Positions 8,269-16,019 of a stretch of DNA of 17,958 nt are shown here, in pieces. Origin of the DNA: Gammaproteobacteria bacterium (GTDB lineage: Bacteria > Pseudomonadota > Gammaproteobacteria > Pseudomonadales > Cellvibrionaceae). A model generated the notes under the pieces. The model had not been told where the DNA came from and searched no databases. It was given only the letters and a program-made list of their open reading frames with translations. Positions within the stretch are counted from its first letter, which is position 1. Each line of letters begins with the position of its first letter. Position numbers and translations under genes: made by a program. The DNA lies in the NCBI GenBank assembly GCA_021151625.1, contig JAGKWY010000116.1, forward strand, positions 1 to 17,958. The letters run 5' to 3'.

Positions 8269-9390
8269 ATGAAGTATTTGGTGTACAAAAAAATCTGGCT
8301 CGCCGCCGCAGTGATTTTTTTGTTCGGTCAATCGGTATTTGCTGACGAGCGTTTCTATACCGGCGCCGATTTATCCTACGTTAACGAACTGGAAGCCTGC
8401 GGTGCCAGCTATCGCGAGCAAGGCAAGAAGGTCGATCCTTTTGCACTCTTCGCCAGCAAAGGCGCGCAACTGGTACGCGTGCGCCTGTGGCACAACGCCG
8501 ACTGGACCAATTATTCCGATCTGGAGGATGTGACTAAAACCCTGCAGCGCGCGAAAGACAACAAGATGAAAACCCTGCTGGATTTTCATTATTCCGACAC
8601 CTGGACTGATCCGGAAAAACAATTTATTCCCAAAGCCTGGGCACAGATTACCGATACCAACGAACTAGCCAAAGTGCTTTACGATTACACCACTGAAACC
8701 TTAGCGGCGCTGGATAAAAAAGGCCTGCTGCCCGATATGGTGCAGGTGGGCAACGAAACCAATATTGAAATTTTGCAGCAAGAAAAAACACTTGTGCACG
8801 GCATTCCCAATTGGCAGCGCAACGCCACGCTATTTAAGAGCGGTATCAAAGCCGTGCGCGATTACAGCAAAAAGGCAAACCAAAAAATTGAAATTGTGTT
8901 GCATATCGCCCAACCGGAAAATGCACTCTGGTGGTTTAAGCAAGCCAAAGAAAATGGCGTGACTGATTACGATATTATCGGCTTGTCCTATTATCCCCAG
9001 TGGTCCGAATATAAATTACCGCAATTGCCCGAAGCGATTCGGGAATTAAAAGCCACCTATCAAAAAGACGTGATGATTGTGGAAACCGCTTACCCCTGGA
9101 CGCTGAAAAATTTTGACAAGGCCGGCAATGTACTCAATAAAAAAGCGCTGCAACCCGATTTCCCTGCTACCGCTAAAGGCCAGCTGATGTATTTGCTAAC
9201 CCTGACCCAGTTAGTTAAAAAAGCGGGCGGACTTGGCGTCATCTACTGGGAACCCGCCTGGGTGAGCACACGCTGCAAAACATTATGGGCGCGCGGTTCA
9301 CACTGGGAAAATGCCAGCTTCTTTGATGCCACCCGCCACAACAATGCACTGCCCGCGTTTTTATTTTTCAACGCGCAATACACAAAATAA
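8269..9390 (+). CDS. Secreted endo-beta-1,4-galactanase, GH53
   Basis: Hydrolyses internal beta-1,4 bonds in galactan and type I arabinogalactan with retention of configuration. The 373-residue protein has a signal peptide ending near Ala25 (VFA|D) and then a single GH53 TIM barrel with no carbohydrate-binding module. Family blocks are visible: GADLSYVNELE near residue 33, VRVRLWHN, and LLDFHYSDTWTDP. The acid/base is Glu163 in VGNETN and the nucleophile Glu272 in IVETAYPW. The corresponding residues reported for Cellvibrio galactanase A are 161 and 270. The GH53 ending IYWEPAWV is intact. GAGG at 8258-8261, 7 bases before the ATG, fixes the start. The GH2 gene follows after 30 bases, so the two form an operon. 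The product would feed the TonB-dependent receptor upstream. Confidence 0.96.
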   Translation: MKYLVYKKIWLAAAVIFLFGQSVFADERFYTGADLSYVNELEACGASYREQGKKVDPFALFASKGAQLVRVRLWHNADWTNYSDLEDVTKTLQRAKDNKMKTLLDFHYSDTWTDPEKQFIPKAWAQITDTNELAKVLYDYTTETLAALDKKGLLPDMVQVGNETNIEILQQEKTLVHGIPNWQRNATLFKSGIKAVRDYSKKANQKIEIVLHIAQPENALWWFKQAKENGVTDYDIIGLSYYPQWSEYKLPQLPEAIRELKATYQKDVMIVETAYPWTLKNFDKAGNVLNKKALQPDFPATAKGQLMYLLTLTQLVKKAGGLGVIYWEPAWVSTRCKTLWARGSHWENASFFDATRHNNALPAFLFFNAQYTK

Positions 9391-9420
9391 ATTAATCAAC
9401 CTGACCGACGAGTGAGAGAT

Positions 9421-11214
9421 ATGAAATTACAACAACTAGCCGCGCTCAGCCTGTGTGGATTTATCGCTGCCTGCAGCCAGAATTCACAACCACCCACGCA
9501 AGTAGTTGTCGATAGCAATTACAATGCAAATTGGGAATTTTTTCGCAGCGATAAAGTGCTGGACCTCGCCAGTGCCCAACAGCAAACCCAATGGGAAAAA
9601 GTGCAACTGCCGCATACCCCAAAAATCGAACCGCTGATTGTGAATGATCAATTCCAGGGCGATGCCTGGTACAAAAAAACTATCGCCACTGATAAAAGTT
9701 GGAAAGGCAAACAAATTACACTGAAATTTGAATCGGCCATGAATGTGGCCGAGGTCTGGTTGAACGGCGAAAAATTAACAACGCACGTGGGCGGTTATTT
9801 GCCCTTCAGTGTTAACCTAACTGAAAAATTAAAATGGGACTCCAGCAATGAATTGTTAGTGCGACTGGATAACCGCGACAATCCCGTTACCGGCCCCAAG
9901 CCACTTAAAGATTTGGACTTTAATACCTATGGCGGAATCTATCGCCATGTAATTTTACAAATCGACAATGACCTGCACATTAGCGATGCAGTTGCAGCAG
10001 GCAAAACTGCAAGCGGTGGTATTTTTGTGCGCTACCCGAAAGTGACTAAAGAGCAAGCCAGCATCAGTGTGCAAACCCATTTGGTGAATGCTCATATCGA
10101 CCCCAAACAATTTCGCGTAGTGCAGCGCTTAATGGATGGCGACAAAGTGGTAGTGGATCAAACCAGCCAGTTGCAAAGCATTAAAGGTAACAGCGATAGC
10201 GAAAACACTATCGAATTGGTGTTAAACAATCCCAAACTCTGGTCGCCCAAAGCGCCAAATTTATACCAACTGGTAACACGTATTTATGATGGTGATTCAC
10301 TGGTAGATGAGCAGAGCACACGCATTGGCATCCGCGAATTTAAATGGGTCGATAACCAATTATTTATCAACGGCGAAAAAACCTTCTTGCGCGGCGTGAA
10401 TCGCCATCAGGAATATCCTTACGTGGGTTACGCCACGTCCGATGCAGCAGAGTATCGCGATGCGGTAAAAATTAAATCCGCTGGTTTTGACTATGTGCGT
10501 CTCTCACATTACCCGCACTCGCCCGCTTTTATGGCGGCTGCCGATGAATTGGGTTTGGTCTTGTTAGATTCTATTTTGGGCTGGCAATATTTTTCTGAAG
10601 ATCCCGCCTTCCAGGCACAAGTCCAGCAAACCTGCCGCGATTTAATTCGCCGCGATCGCAACCACGCCTCAGTGATGGCTTGGGAATGTTCGTTGAATGA
10701 ATCATGGATGAGCGAACCCTTTATCGACTCACTAACTAAAATTATTCACGAAGAATATCCTAACTCCATTTCGGCCGGTTGGCAGGAATATGGTTACGAT
10801 ATTTATTTGCAAGCGCGCCAGCATCGTTTAGAGCATTACCATACGCCCACCAAACCTTACATAGTGAGCGAATACGGCGATTGGGAATACTACGCCATGA
10901 ATGCCGGCTTAAACCAAACTGCCTGGGCGAATTTATTGCAAGCCGACCGAAGCAGCCGCCAATTGTTGAGCGATGGCGAAACGCGTTTATTGCAGCAAGC
11001 CGCAAATATTCAGGAAGCACACAACGACAATTTCAATACGCCCGCATTTGCCGATGGTTTCTGGGTAATGTTTGATTACAATCGCGGCTATGCACCGGAT
11101 TTGGAAAGCTCGGGCATTATGAGCATTGATCGCCTGCCCAAGTACAGTTACTACTTCTACCAAAGCCAGCGCGACCCGAGTGAAGCTTCAAATAAATTTG
11201 TACATTGGCGCTAA
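9421..11214 (+). CDS. Lipoprotein GH2 beta-galactosidase, C-terminus lost by deletion/frame break
   Basis: Would remove galactose from galactan oligosaccharides. The ATG at 9421 (not the GTG at 9412) gives a lipoprotein signal with lipobox IAAC and lipidated Cys18, so it is likely periplasmic or outer-membrane anchored. Domains in order: GH2 jelly-roll (about 40-195), Ig-like (about 195-305), then a TIM barrel with acid/base Glu427 in CSLNES and nucleophile Glu484 in VSEYGDWE. The frame ends soon after the barrel, at ...YYFYQSQRDPSEASNKF plus four unrelated residues. Related GH2 enzymes continue with further beta domains; the tail of such a domain is found in another frame from 11201. About 80 residues seem to be missing between them (estimated from family knowledge, not measured). 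The active site is complete, so residual activity is possible, but the gene may be decaying or mis-assembled here. Confidence 0.85.
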   Translation: MKLQQLAALSLCGFIAACSQNSQPPTQVVVDSNYNANWEFFRSDKVLDLASAQQQTQWEKVQLPHTPKIEPLIVNDQFQGDAWYKKTIATDKSWKGKQITLKFESAMNVAEVWLNGEKLTTHVGGYLPFSVNLTEKLKWDSSNELLVRLDNRDNPVTGPKPLKDLDFNTYGGIYRHVILQIDNDLHISDAVAAGKTASGGIFVRYPKVTKEQASISVQTHLVNAHIDPKQFRVVQRLMDGDKVVVDQTSQLQSIKGNSDSENTIELVLNNPKLWSPKAPNLYQLVTRIYDGDSLVDEQSTRIGIREFKWVDNQLFINGEKTFLRGVNRHQEYPYVGYATSDAAEYRDAVKIKSAGFDYVRLSHYPHSPAFMAAADELGLVLLDSILGWQYFSEDPAFQAQVQQTCRDLIRRDRNHASVMAWECSLNESWMSEPFIDSLTKIIHEEYPNSISAGWQEYGYDIYLQARQHRLEHYHTPTKPYIVSEYGDWEYYAMNAGLNQTAWANLLQADRSSRQLLSDGETRLLQQAANIQEAHNDNFNTPAFADGFWVMFDYNRGYAPDLESSGIMSIDRLPKYSYYFYQSQRDPSEASNKFVHWR

Positions 11215-11551
11215 GGTAGTTGCAGAACACAAGGTATTCACACCCGGCGCCCCGGCGAAACTTAAGCTGACCCTGGACAACAGCGGCAAGGCGCCGCAAA
11301 CCGGCGTAAAAGATGTGGTATTTGTTTACGCCCAATTACTAGACGCAAAAAATAATCCAGTTACCGCCAATAATATTGCGATAAATTTTTCGCTCGAAGG
11401 TAATGGAAAATTAATTAGCCCGGCCACAATAACCACAAGCGGTGGTTATGCCAGCGCACTGGTTGAGGTGGGTGACTCACTGGCCAATTTAAAAATCAGT
11501 GCATCCACAGACGCATTGGAAACTGCCAGCCTGTTACTGGAAACAAAATAG
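11201..11551 (+). pseudogene. Orphaned C-terminal domain of the GH2 beta-galactosidase
   Basis: Read in the frame starting at 11201 this codes YIGAKVVAEHKVFTPG, then KLTLDNSG, DVVFVYAQLLDAKNNPV and FSLEGNGKL, ending at a TAG at 11549-11551. This pattern (a gain-of-idea 'own sugar-binding-like' tail: VAxHxVxTPGxAxKLxL, DVVFVxAxxxDAxGxxV) is the usual C-terminal Ig-like end of long GH2 galactosidases. It has no start codon with a ribosome site and overlaps the last bases of the upstream frame (stop 11212-11214), being shifted by one. It is best read as the end of the same gene, cut off by an out-of-frame deletion near 11190-11201. Confidence 0.75.
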
Positions 11552-11557
11552 ATTGTA

Positions 11558-11580
11558 TTAACCCCGCCAAGCGGGGTTAA
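11558..11580. terminator. Bidirectional hairpin terminator between convergent genes
   Basis: TTAACCCCGC (11558-11567) pairs perfectly with GCGGGGTTAA (11571-11580) around a CAA loop, a 10-bp stem. It lies 6 bases after the GH2 tail stop and directly beside the stop codon of the minus-strand regulator (11582-11584). On the + strand TTT follows; neither side has a long T-run. Confidence 0.8.
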
Positions 11581-11581
11581 T

Positions 11582-13450
11582 TTACAACTGCGCCAACCCC
11601 AACTCCGTGAGTGGTTTTATTTTGGCTTGACGCCAGGCGTGTGACGCATTTTTCTGGATGAAGTCTTTATATTGTTTTTGCAAGTCCGGTTGCATCATCG
11701 TCTGGTGCAGCTGGACGAGTAACAAAGCCGCATCCAGCGCAGCCAGATATTCACCCGCCAGGGTTGCTTGTTTAAAGCCCTGTTCGGCTTGCGCTTGCGC
11801 ATCCTGCAATTTATTTTGCTCCCAAAAAATTCTGGCTTTCATCACCCACTCAGCGCCGGATAATATTTTTTCTTGCGCAAATACTTGCTGGGCAGATTCC
11901 CAACGCTGCTGGCTAATGTATAAATTCACCAAATGTTCCTGCGCGCGCTCTTTAACCCAGGCGTCTTGCTCCGGCTTAAAACGCGCCAGTGCGGCGCGAT
12001 AAAAGCTTTCCTGTTGCGCCGGCTCTTGCGCAAACATGCCGGCAATATCATCCAGCAGCGCCTGGCTTTCACCGGGAAATTCATAGCGCTCTACCATGGC
12101 TCTGGCTTGCGCCAAATACTGATCGCGCTTTACTGGCTGCTTGAACTTATGACTGAAAACGGCAAGCGAACGCAGCACTTGTGTTTGCTGCTCAGGCGCG
12201 TTGGCCAGCTGTGCTTGCTTCAGGGCCTGCAATAAAGATTGCTCCAACTCGGTAAAATTTTTCTGTTGGTATTGGATGCCGGCATAGCAGTGCAGAATCT
12301 GGCTTTGCAAAAAAGGGGCAACGGCAGAATCCACCAGCGCCATCGCTTTACCCATTAATTGCCTGTTCAATTCATTTTCCTGACTGTCCAGACTGGCGTT
12401 AGCCTGGATCACCAGGGCGAGGGTTTCGTAGATAATTGACCTGGCTGCCTTTGCATTTTGCTCCAACTCTTTGGCTTGCAAACGCGCCCAATGTACATCG
12501 CCTTGCATAAACAAGTTATCGATTAATTGGTGATGGATCGCCAGTTCTTGCGGGTATTGGTTGTGCAGCAGTTTTAATTGCGCATCAATCAAACGCCGGT
12601 CTTTGCTCTGCCACAATAATTTCACCGGCGCTAATTTTGTTAGCAGCTGCTGTAATTGCAGCGCTGCGTCTTCCGCAGAATTCGCAGTGATATACCCCTG
12701 CCATTTGTAACCACTTCCCTGTAAGTAATAGGCGAGATTAACCTGCGCCCCACTCAGCCAGAGGCGGCCAGCAATGAGAATATCCGCCGCTTTCGTTTGC
12801 TGATAACGGGCAAAAAAATGCTCTGGTGCTGCCAGTAATTGTTCCGGGTTAGCTGTGGATGGGAGTAGGGAAATCTCCAGCGGCGACGCGCCTCCCACAA
12901 GGGCCGCTTGCATGGCGCCAGCCTTTTGCACTGCACCAGGGCTGGCATCCACCGCAAACGGGGCCAAAACAATAACCGGCGACCTGCGCTCTGTGCCGCC
13001 CGGCTCGGCGAGCAACGCAAACACCGCGCCGGTAACCAGCAGCAAGGCTGCTGCCACAGCCCAGCGCCACCTGGATACAAAACTGACCGCATGTATTTTT
13101 GGTGCTGCCGTTGTGCCTGAATGCGAGCGGTGTTCTGCTGCTGGAATTGGTTCTGCATCCGGGGAAAGCTCAACCTGCCATTGATAACCCTTTTTGGGGT
13201 AGGTCTTTATTGCCGCCTCACCAAAGAGCGCGCGCAAATTACTGATCGCCTGAAAGACCGCTTGTTCCGAAACTACTTTGCCAATCCAGACATTATCCAG
13301 AATCGCCTCTTTGCTAAGTACCTGCTCAGGTGTGCTCAGGAAAAAGGCCAGCAAACGCGCTTCATTATTGCGAATGGCGACATCCTGCCCCGCGCGGGTC
13401 AGAATCAGCGTGCGGCTATTGAAATGAAAATCGAGGAAGTAGTAATCCAT
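11582..13450 (-). CDS. ToxR/CadC-type membrane-bound transcriptional regulator with TPR-like sensor region
   Basis: A 622-residue one-component regulator. Residues 1-95 form an OmpR/PhoB-type winged helix (FFLSTPEQVLSKEAILDNVW, then VSEQAVFQAISNLR and the wing IKTYPKKGYQW). A low-complexity linker follows, then one transmembrane helix at about 129-148. The remaining ~470 residues are periplasmic: an alpha/beta start (VIVLAPFAV) and then helical repeats rich in Ala, Gln and Leu that look like degenerate TPRs. No receiver or kinase domain is present, so it would sense directly in the periplasm and bind DNA while in the membrane. It is convergent with the GH2 gene and divergent from the secreted SUMF1-fold gene, an arrangement that suggests it controls that gene, itself, or the galactan block. 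No clear ribosome site precedes the ATG. The target is unknown. Confidence 0.88.
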   Translation of the reverse strand: MDYYFLDFHFNSRTLILTRAGQDVAIRNNEARLLAFFLSTPEQVLSKEAILDNVWIGKVVSEQAVFQAISNLRALFGEAAIKTYPKKGYQWQVELSPDAEPIPAAEHRSHSGTTAAPKIHAVSFVSRWRWAVAAALLLVTGAVFALLAEPGGTERRSPVIVLAPFAVDASPGAVQKAGAMQAALVGGASPLEISLLPSTANPEQLLAAPEHFFARYQQTKAADILIAGRLWLSGAQVNLAYYLQGSGYKWQGYITANSAEDAALQLQQLLTKLAPVKLLWQSKDRRLIDAQLKLLHNQYPQELAIHHQLIDNLFMQGDVHWARLQAKELEQNAKAARSIIYETLALVIQANASLDSQENELNRQLMGKAMALVDSAVAPFLQSQILHCYAGIQYQQKNFTELEQSLLQALKQAQLANAPEQQTQVLRSLAVFSHKFKQPVKRDQYLAQARAMVERYEFPGESQALLDDIAGMFAQEPAQQESFYRAALARFKPEQDAWVKERAQEHLVNLYISQQRWESAQQVFAQEKILSGAEWVMKARIFWEQNKLQDAQAQAEQGFKQATLAGEYLAALDAALLLVQLHQTMMQPDLQKQYKDFIQKNASHAWRQAKIKPLTELGLAQL

Positions 13451-13562
13451 CTAACAGGCATCTTGTTATTAACGTGAAGAGTTATCGGGCCAGGGCGGCG
13501 GCAGTCTACCCGCTTTTGACCAGCGACTTGCGCGATTTGCAGCAATGCCAGCCGCTTAAAAA

Positions 13563-13605
13563 TCTATAAATTTTCTATAAAACCCACAATCTAGGAAAAC
13601 CCTAG
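13563..13605. promoter_or_regulatory. Repeat and dyad in the divergent control region
   Basis: Between the two divergent genes there is TCTATAAA repeated at 13563-13570 and 13574-13581 (11-base period, one helical turn). Next to it is CTAGG (13591-13595) facing CCTAG (13601-13605) across AAAAC. Winged-helix regulators of this type often bind tandem repeats one turn apart, so this is a candidate site for the neighbouring regulator. TATAAA may instead serve as a -10 element. Confidence 0.4.
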
Positions 13606-13695
13606 GATTTTTCTTCCCGACTGGCGTTTTATTGCGCTACTGCCTGTGCCCCCTCACCACTGGCAGAACGCCTTCTTCATCCCGTAGACGCAATC

Positions 13696-13700
13696 AAGGA
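13696..13700 (+). promoter_or_regulatory. Ribosome binding site deciding the start of the SUMF1-fold gene
   Basis: AAGGA sits 6 bases before the ATG at 13707. Starting there gives an immediate signal peptide. A longer reading from a TTG at 13632 would bury it behind 25 residues of non-signal sequence. Confidence 0.75.
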
Positions 13701-13706
13701 CTCTTT

Positions 13707-14780
13707 ATGATTTCAGGTTTTACCCCTACTCGCTGCTGGTCTGGTATAGCGCTGGCGCTGCTGGTTAGCGCTCCGGCTTTTGCTGCAAAGAAATATATCG
13801 AACCGATCATGGTGAATATCCCTGCGGGCGAAATTACCTTGCAAAGTCCAATGCTGCTTCCGCCACCCGCACAATCCTCTCACAGCAACAGCGAGCCGAT
13901 GCCGCCGCCGCAACAGGTCAGCATCAAGCCATTTCGTATGGGGAAATACGAAGTCACGCTTAAGGAGTTCGGCAGATTTATCGCCGCCACTCATTACCAG
14001 CCGCCAACCCAATGTATGCAAATGAAGGACAAACAATGGTTTGGGTTAATGCCAGCCAACTGGGCTAAACATAGCCACTCACCGGGTGAGTACGGGCCAG
14101 TGACCTGCATAGGTTGGCCAGCCGCTGAGGCCTATGCTCAGTGGTTGAGCAAGGAAACCGGCAAACACTATCGTTTGCCGAGCGAAGCCGAATGGGAATA
14201 TGCGGCGCGCGCTGGTACAACCTCAGCTTACTTCTGGGGCGATGACCCGGAGCAGGCCTGCCACTATGCGAATATTGCCGACCATTCTGCCAACGAAGCG
14301 GTCAAGCGCGATTATGACGGACTGGAATACGCCGGCGCCTGGACGCGCCAGACCTGTGACGATGGCACCGGCTACGCCAGTATTGTGGGTAGCTATGAAG
14401 CCAATGCTTTTGGTTTGCATGACATGATTGGCAATATCGGTGAATTCACTGCCGATTGCTACAACCCAACTGTCTCGGAAAACAATGCCGATGGCAGTGC
14501 ACGTACCGATGGCGAATGCGACAAACGCATAACCCGCGGTGGCAGCTGGCATTGGTCACCAATGGCGTTGAATATGCGTGGCAGCATGCCCGCCGATTAC
14601 CTGCGCGCATCTGCTTTGCTGGGCTTTCGTCTGGTAGAGGAGCTGGATGCAACACATCCCTGTAACCTTCAGGACTCATCAGCCTGTAAAAAGTTGACCA
14701 ATAAAAATCCGTTTGCGCGGGAGTTGGCAAAAGCTCGCAAAAACCACCATAAAACTGCAACAACCAAACCGCAGACTTAA
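13707..14780 (+). CDS. Exported SUMF1/FGE-fold protein, probably not a formylglycine-generating enzyme
   Basis: A 357-residue protein with a Sec signal peptide cleaved at about residue 26 (AFA|A). After a Pro-rich stretch, the FGE-sulfatase (C-type-lectin-like) fold begins: FRMGKYEVTLKEFGRF, PVTCIGWPAAEAYAQWLS, YRLPSEAEWEYAARAG, FGLHDMIGNIGEFTADC and ITRGGSW (GGSW at 278-281). In true formylglycine-generating enzymes the segment after GGS carries two catalytic cysteines. Here that segment (HWSPMALNMRGSMPADY) has none, so sulfatase maturation is unlikely. The eight mature cysteines elsewhere could form disulfides. The tail after the domain is Lys-rich. It is divergent from a ToxR-like regulator with a periplasmic sensor, and may be that regulator's partner or target. 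No sulfatase gene is visible in the window. Its role is unknown. Confidence 0.85.
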   Translation: MISGFTPTRCWSGIALALLVSAPAFAAKKYIEPIMVNIPAGEITLQSPMLLPPPAQSSHSNSEPMPPPQQVSIKPFRMGKYEVTLKEFGRFIAATHYQPPTQCMQMKDKQWFGLMPANWAKHSHSPGEYGPVTCIGWPAAEAYAQWLSKETGKHYRLPSEAEWEYAARAGTTSAYFWGDDPEQACHYANIADHSANEAVKRDYDGLEYAGAWTRQTCDDGTGYASIVGSYEANAFGLHDMIGNIGEFTADCYNPTVSENNADGSARTDGECDKRITRGGSWHWSPMALNMRGSMPADYLRASALLGFRLVEELDATHPCNLQDSSACKKLTNKNPFARELAKARKNHHKTATTKPQT

Positions 14781-15253
14781 ACGCTCGCGAATGGACATAG
14801 GCCAGTTGATGTTTCAGCTATCAATTGGCCGTGCAAATCATCCAGTGTTTACATTGGAGTTATTTCGAAAACTCTTTTTTAGAACCAGAAAGTCTCACGC
14901 CGCTATGTTTATACATAAAAAATGAGAACCAAAAAGCAGATTTTGCGCGCCAGCCCCGGTAGATTGAACAGACATCAACAAATACCGGTTTAGATTTAAA
15001 AATACAAAATAACCGGAAGAAATTGCATAAAAACGCATTCTTATTAGAACAAAATTACAAACTGAAGTTGTTGTGAGTTAGCGCACCTCTCCCTGTGTTA
15101 ATCCGACAGCCCCAATTCAGTGGACAACACCAAACCCAGTTTCGGCAAATTACCTATCCATTCCTTGTGCTTCCTGCACCGGGCTGGTGTTGCGCTATCG
15201 CTTTGCGTTTTACCCATTGATTTCAGGCTCACTACAACAACAATGGAACCATC
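14781..15253. other. 473-base gap with no convincing gene
   Basis: Apart from a hairpin near its left end, nothing clear is visible. A 44-codon open stretch from an ATG at 14791 to 14925 has no ribosome site, contains the hairpin, and has no recognisable motif. The middle (about 14930-15075) is AT-rich and may hold the promoter for the membrane protein gene at 15254. No tRNA or known RNA motif was recognised. Confidence 0.6.
14800..14830 (+). terminator. 11-bp hairpin after the SUMF1-fold gene
   Basis: GGCCAGTTGAT (14800-14810) pairs with ATCAATTGGCC (14820-14830), with one G-U pair, around a 9-base loop, 19 bases after the stop codon. No T-run follows, so it may be a transcript-end stabiliser or a factor-dependent terminator. 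Confidence 0.5.
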
Positions 15254-15844
15254 ATGAAAACCTTACTCGTCTATGCACACTTGCTCGCTGCCTGTGTCTC
15301 TGTGGGAATCCTGCTGCTGCAAGATCTCGCACTCGCCAAAACCCGCGGCAATCCGCTGCCGGAAAAAATGGTGCACGACCTGCGCACCGCTGCCGACATT
15401 ATGTTTGCTGCGCTGGTAGTACTTTGGGTCACGGGTTTGGCATTAGTGATTGTTGGCTATCTGGACAACCCGCAACAGTATTTAATGAACCCCAAACTCT
15501 GGGCCAAATTTACCGTGGTCTCCATACTCACCCTGAATGGATTACTGCTGCATTATTTCAGTTTCCCACGCGTGGTTTCCCAGGCAGGATTGCTCGGCCG
15601 CTCACCGCTGGAGCAATCGCTGATCGCCACAACCGGCGCAATTTCTTCTACCTCCTGGTTATTTGCTTGCTTCCTCGGCATTGCTCGCCCCTGGAATTAC
15701 ACCGCACAATATGAATTTGTGATGCTGGTGTATGCGGCGCTGGTGATAGGTGCGGTGATTGTTGCCTGCAAAATTATGCACAGCTTGCGCGTACAGGAAC
15801 CACCGCTATTAACTGACCGAGTACAAGTGAACGCTCGCCACTAG
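15254..15844 (+). CDS. Five-helix integral membrane protein of unknown function
   Basis: A 196-residue protein not recognised as a characterised family. Five hydrophobic segments are visible at about 6-27, 46-70, 82-102, 123-144 and 152-174, with no cleavable signal peptide. Histidines lie at the start of helix 1 (YAHLL) and the end of helix 3 (LLHYF). This could bind heme or metal as in small cytochrome-like or CopD-like membrane proteins, but no family motif proves that. The ATG has GGA 6 bases upstream. A longer overlapping frame (from 15187) is rejected because its product is Arg/Cys-rich and lacks membrane character. The gene stands alone between a large gap and a 13-bp hairpin, and its link to the sugar genes is unclear. 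Confidence 0.75.
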   Translation: MKTLLVYAHLLAACVSVGILLLQDLALAKTRGNPLPEKMVHDLRTAADIMFAALVVLWVTGLALVIVGYLDNPQQYLMNPKLWAKFTVVSILTLNGLLLHYFSFPRVVSQAGLLGRSPLEQSLIATTGAISSTSWLFACFLGIARPWNYTAQYEFVMLVYAALVIGAVIVACKIMHSLRVQEPPLLTDRVQVNARH

Positions 15845-15852
15845 TTTCGCCA

Positions 15853-15883
15853 ATGCCCTGCGTAAACCGATTACGCAGGGCAT
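15853..15883. terminator. Perfect 13-bp hairpin after the membrane protein gene
   Basis: ATGCCCTGCGTAA (15853-15865) pairs exactly with TTACGCAGGGCAT (15871-15883) around ACCGA, starting 8 bases after the stop codon. No T-run follows on either strand. It is most likely a transcript end. Confidence 0.7.
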
Positions 15884-15931
15884 AAACCTGATCACAATTC
15901 TTTGCACTCGCATTCGTTGAAATACTTTATA

Positions 15932-15970
15932 TTGCCCGGCAACAAAAAATTATAATTTCATTGCGGCAAT
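15932..15970 (+). promoter_or_regulatory. Cluster of three palindromes with a perfect -10 box ahead of the GH43 gene
   Basis: TTGCC-C-GGCAA is at 15932-15942, the 12-base palindrome AAATTATAATTT at 15947-15958, and ATTGC-G-GCAAT at 15960-15970. The middle one contains a consensus TATAAT (15951-15956), although no good -35 is seen 16-18 bases upstream. Two similar TTGC/GCAA dyads flanking a -10 box look like paired operators. Confidence 0.45.
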
Positions 15971-16019
15971 ATATTTGGTAAATGCTCCTGTTACTCAGCA
16001 TAAGAGAGCGAAGCAACCA

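Noticed and set aside
9412..9420. GTG start for the GH2 gene three codons upstream of the ATG
   Set aside because: The ATG at 9421 gives a proper lipoprotein signal; the purine-rich stretch GAGTGAGAG just before it serves as ribosome site and overlaps the GTG.
13632..13706. TTG-initiated extension of the SUMF1-fold protein
   Set aside because: It would place 25 residues before the signal peptide; AAGGA at 13696-13700 supports the ATG at 13707.
13707..14780. Functional formylglycine-generating enzyme
   Set aside because: The segment after GGSW has no cysteine and no sulfatase gene is in the window.
14791..14925. Possible 44-codon small protein gene
   Set aside because: No ribosome site, and the stretch contains an 11-bp hairpin right after its start; no motif recognised.
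15187..15714. Open frame overlapping the five-helix membrane protein
   Set aside because: Its product is Arg/Cys/His-rich and non-hydrophobic, with no ribosome site, whereas the 15254-15844 frame codes clear membrane helices.
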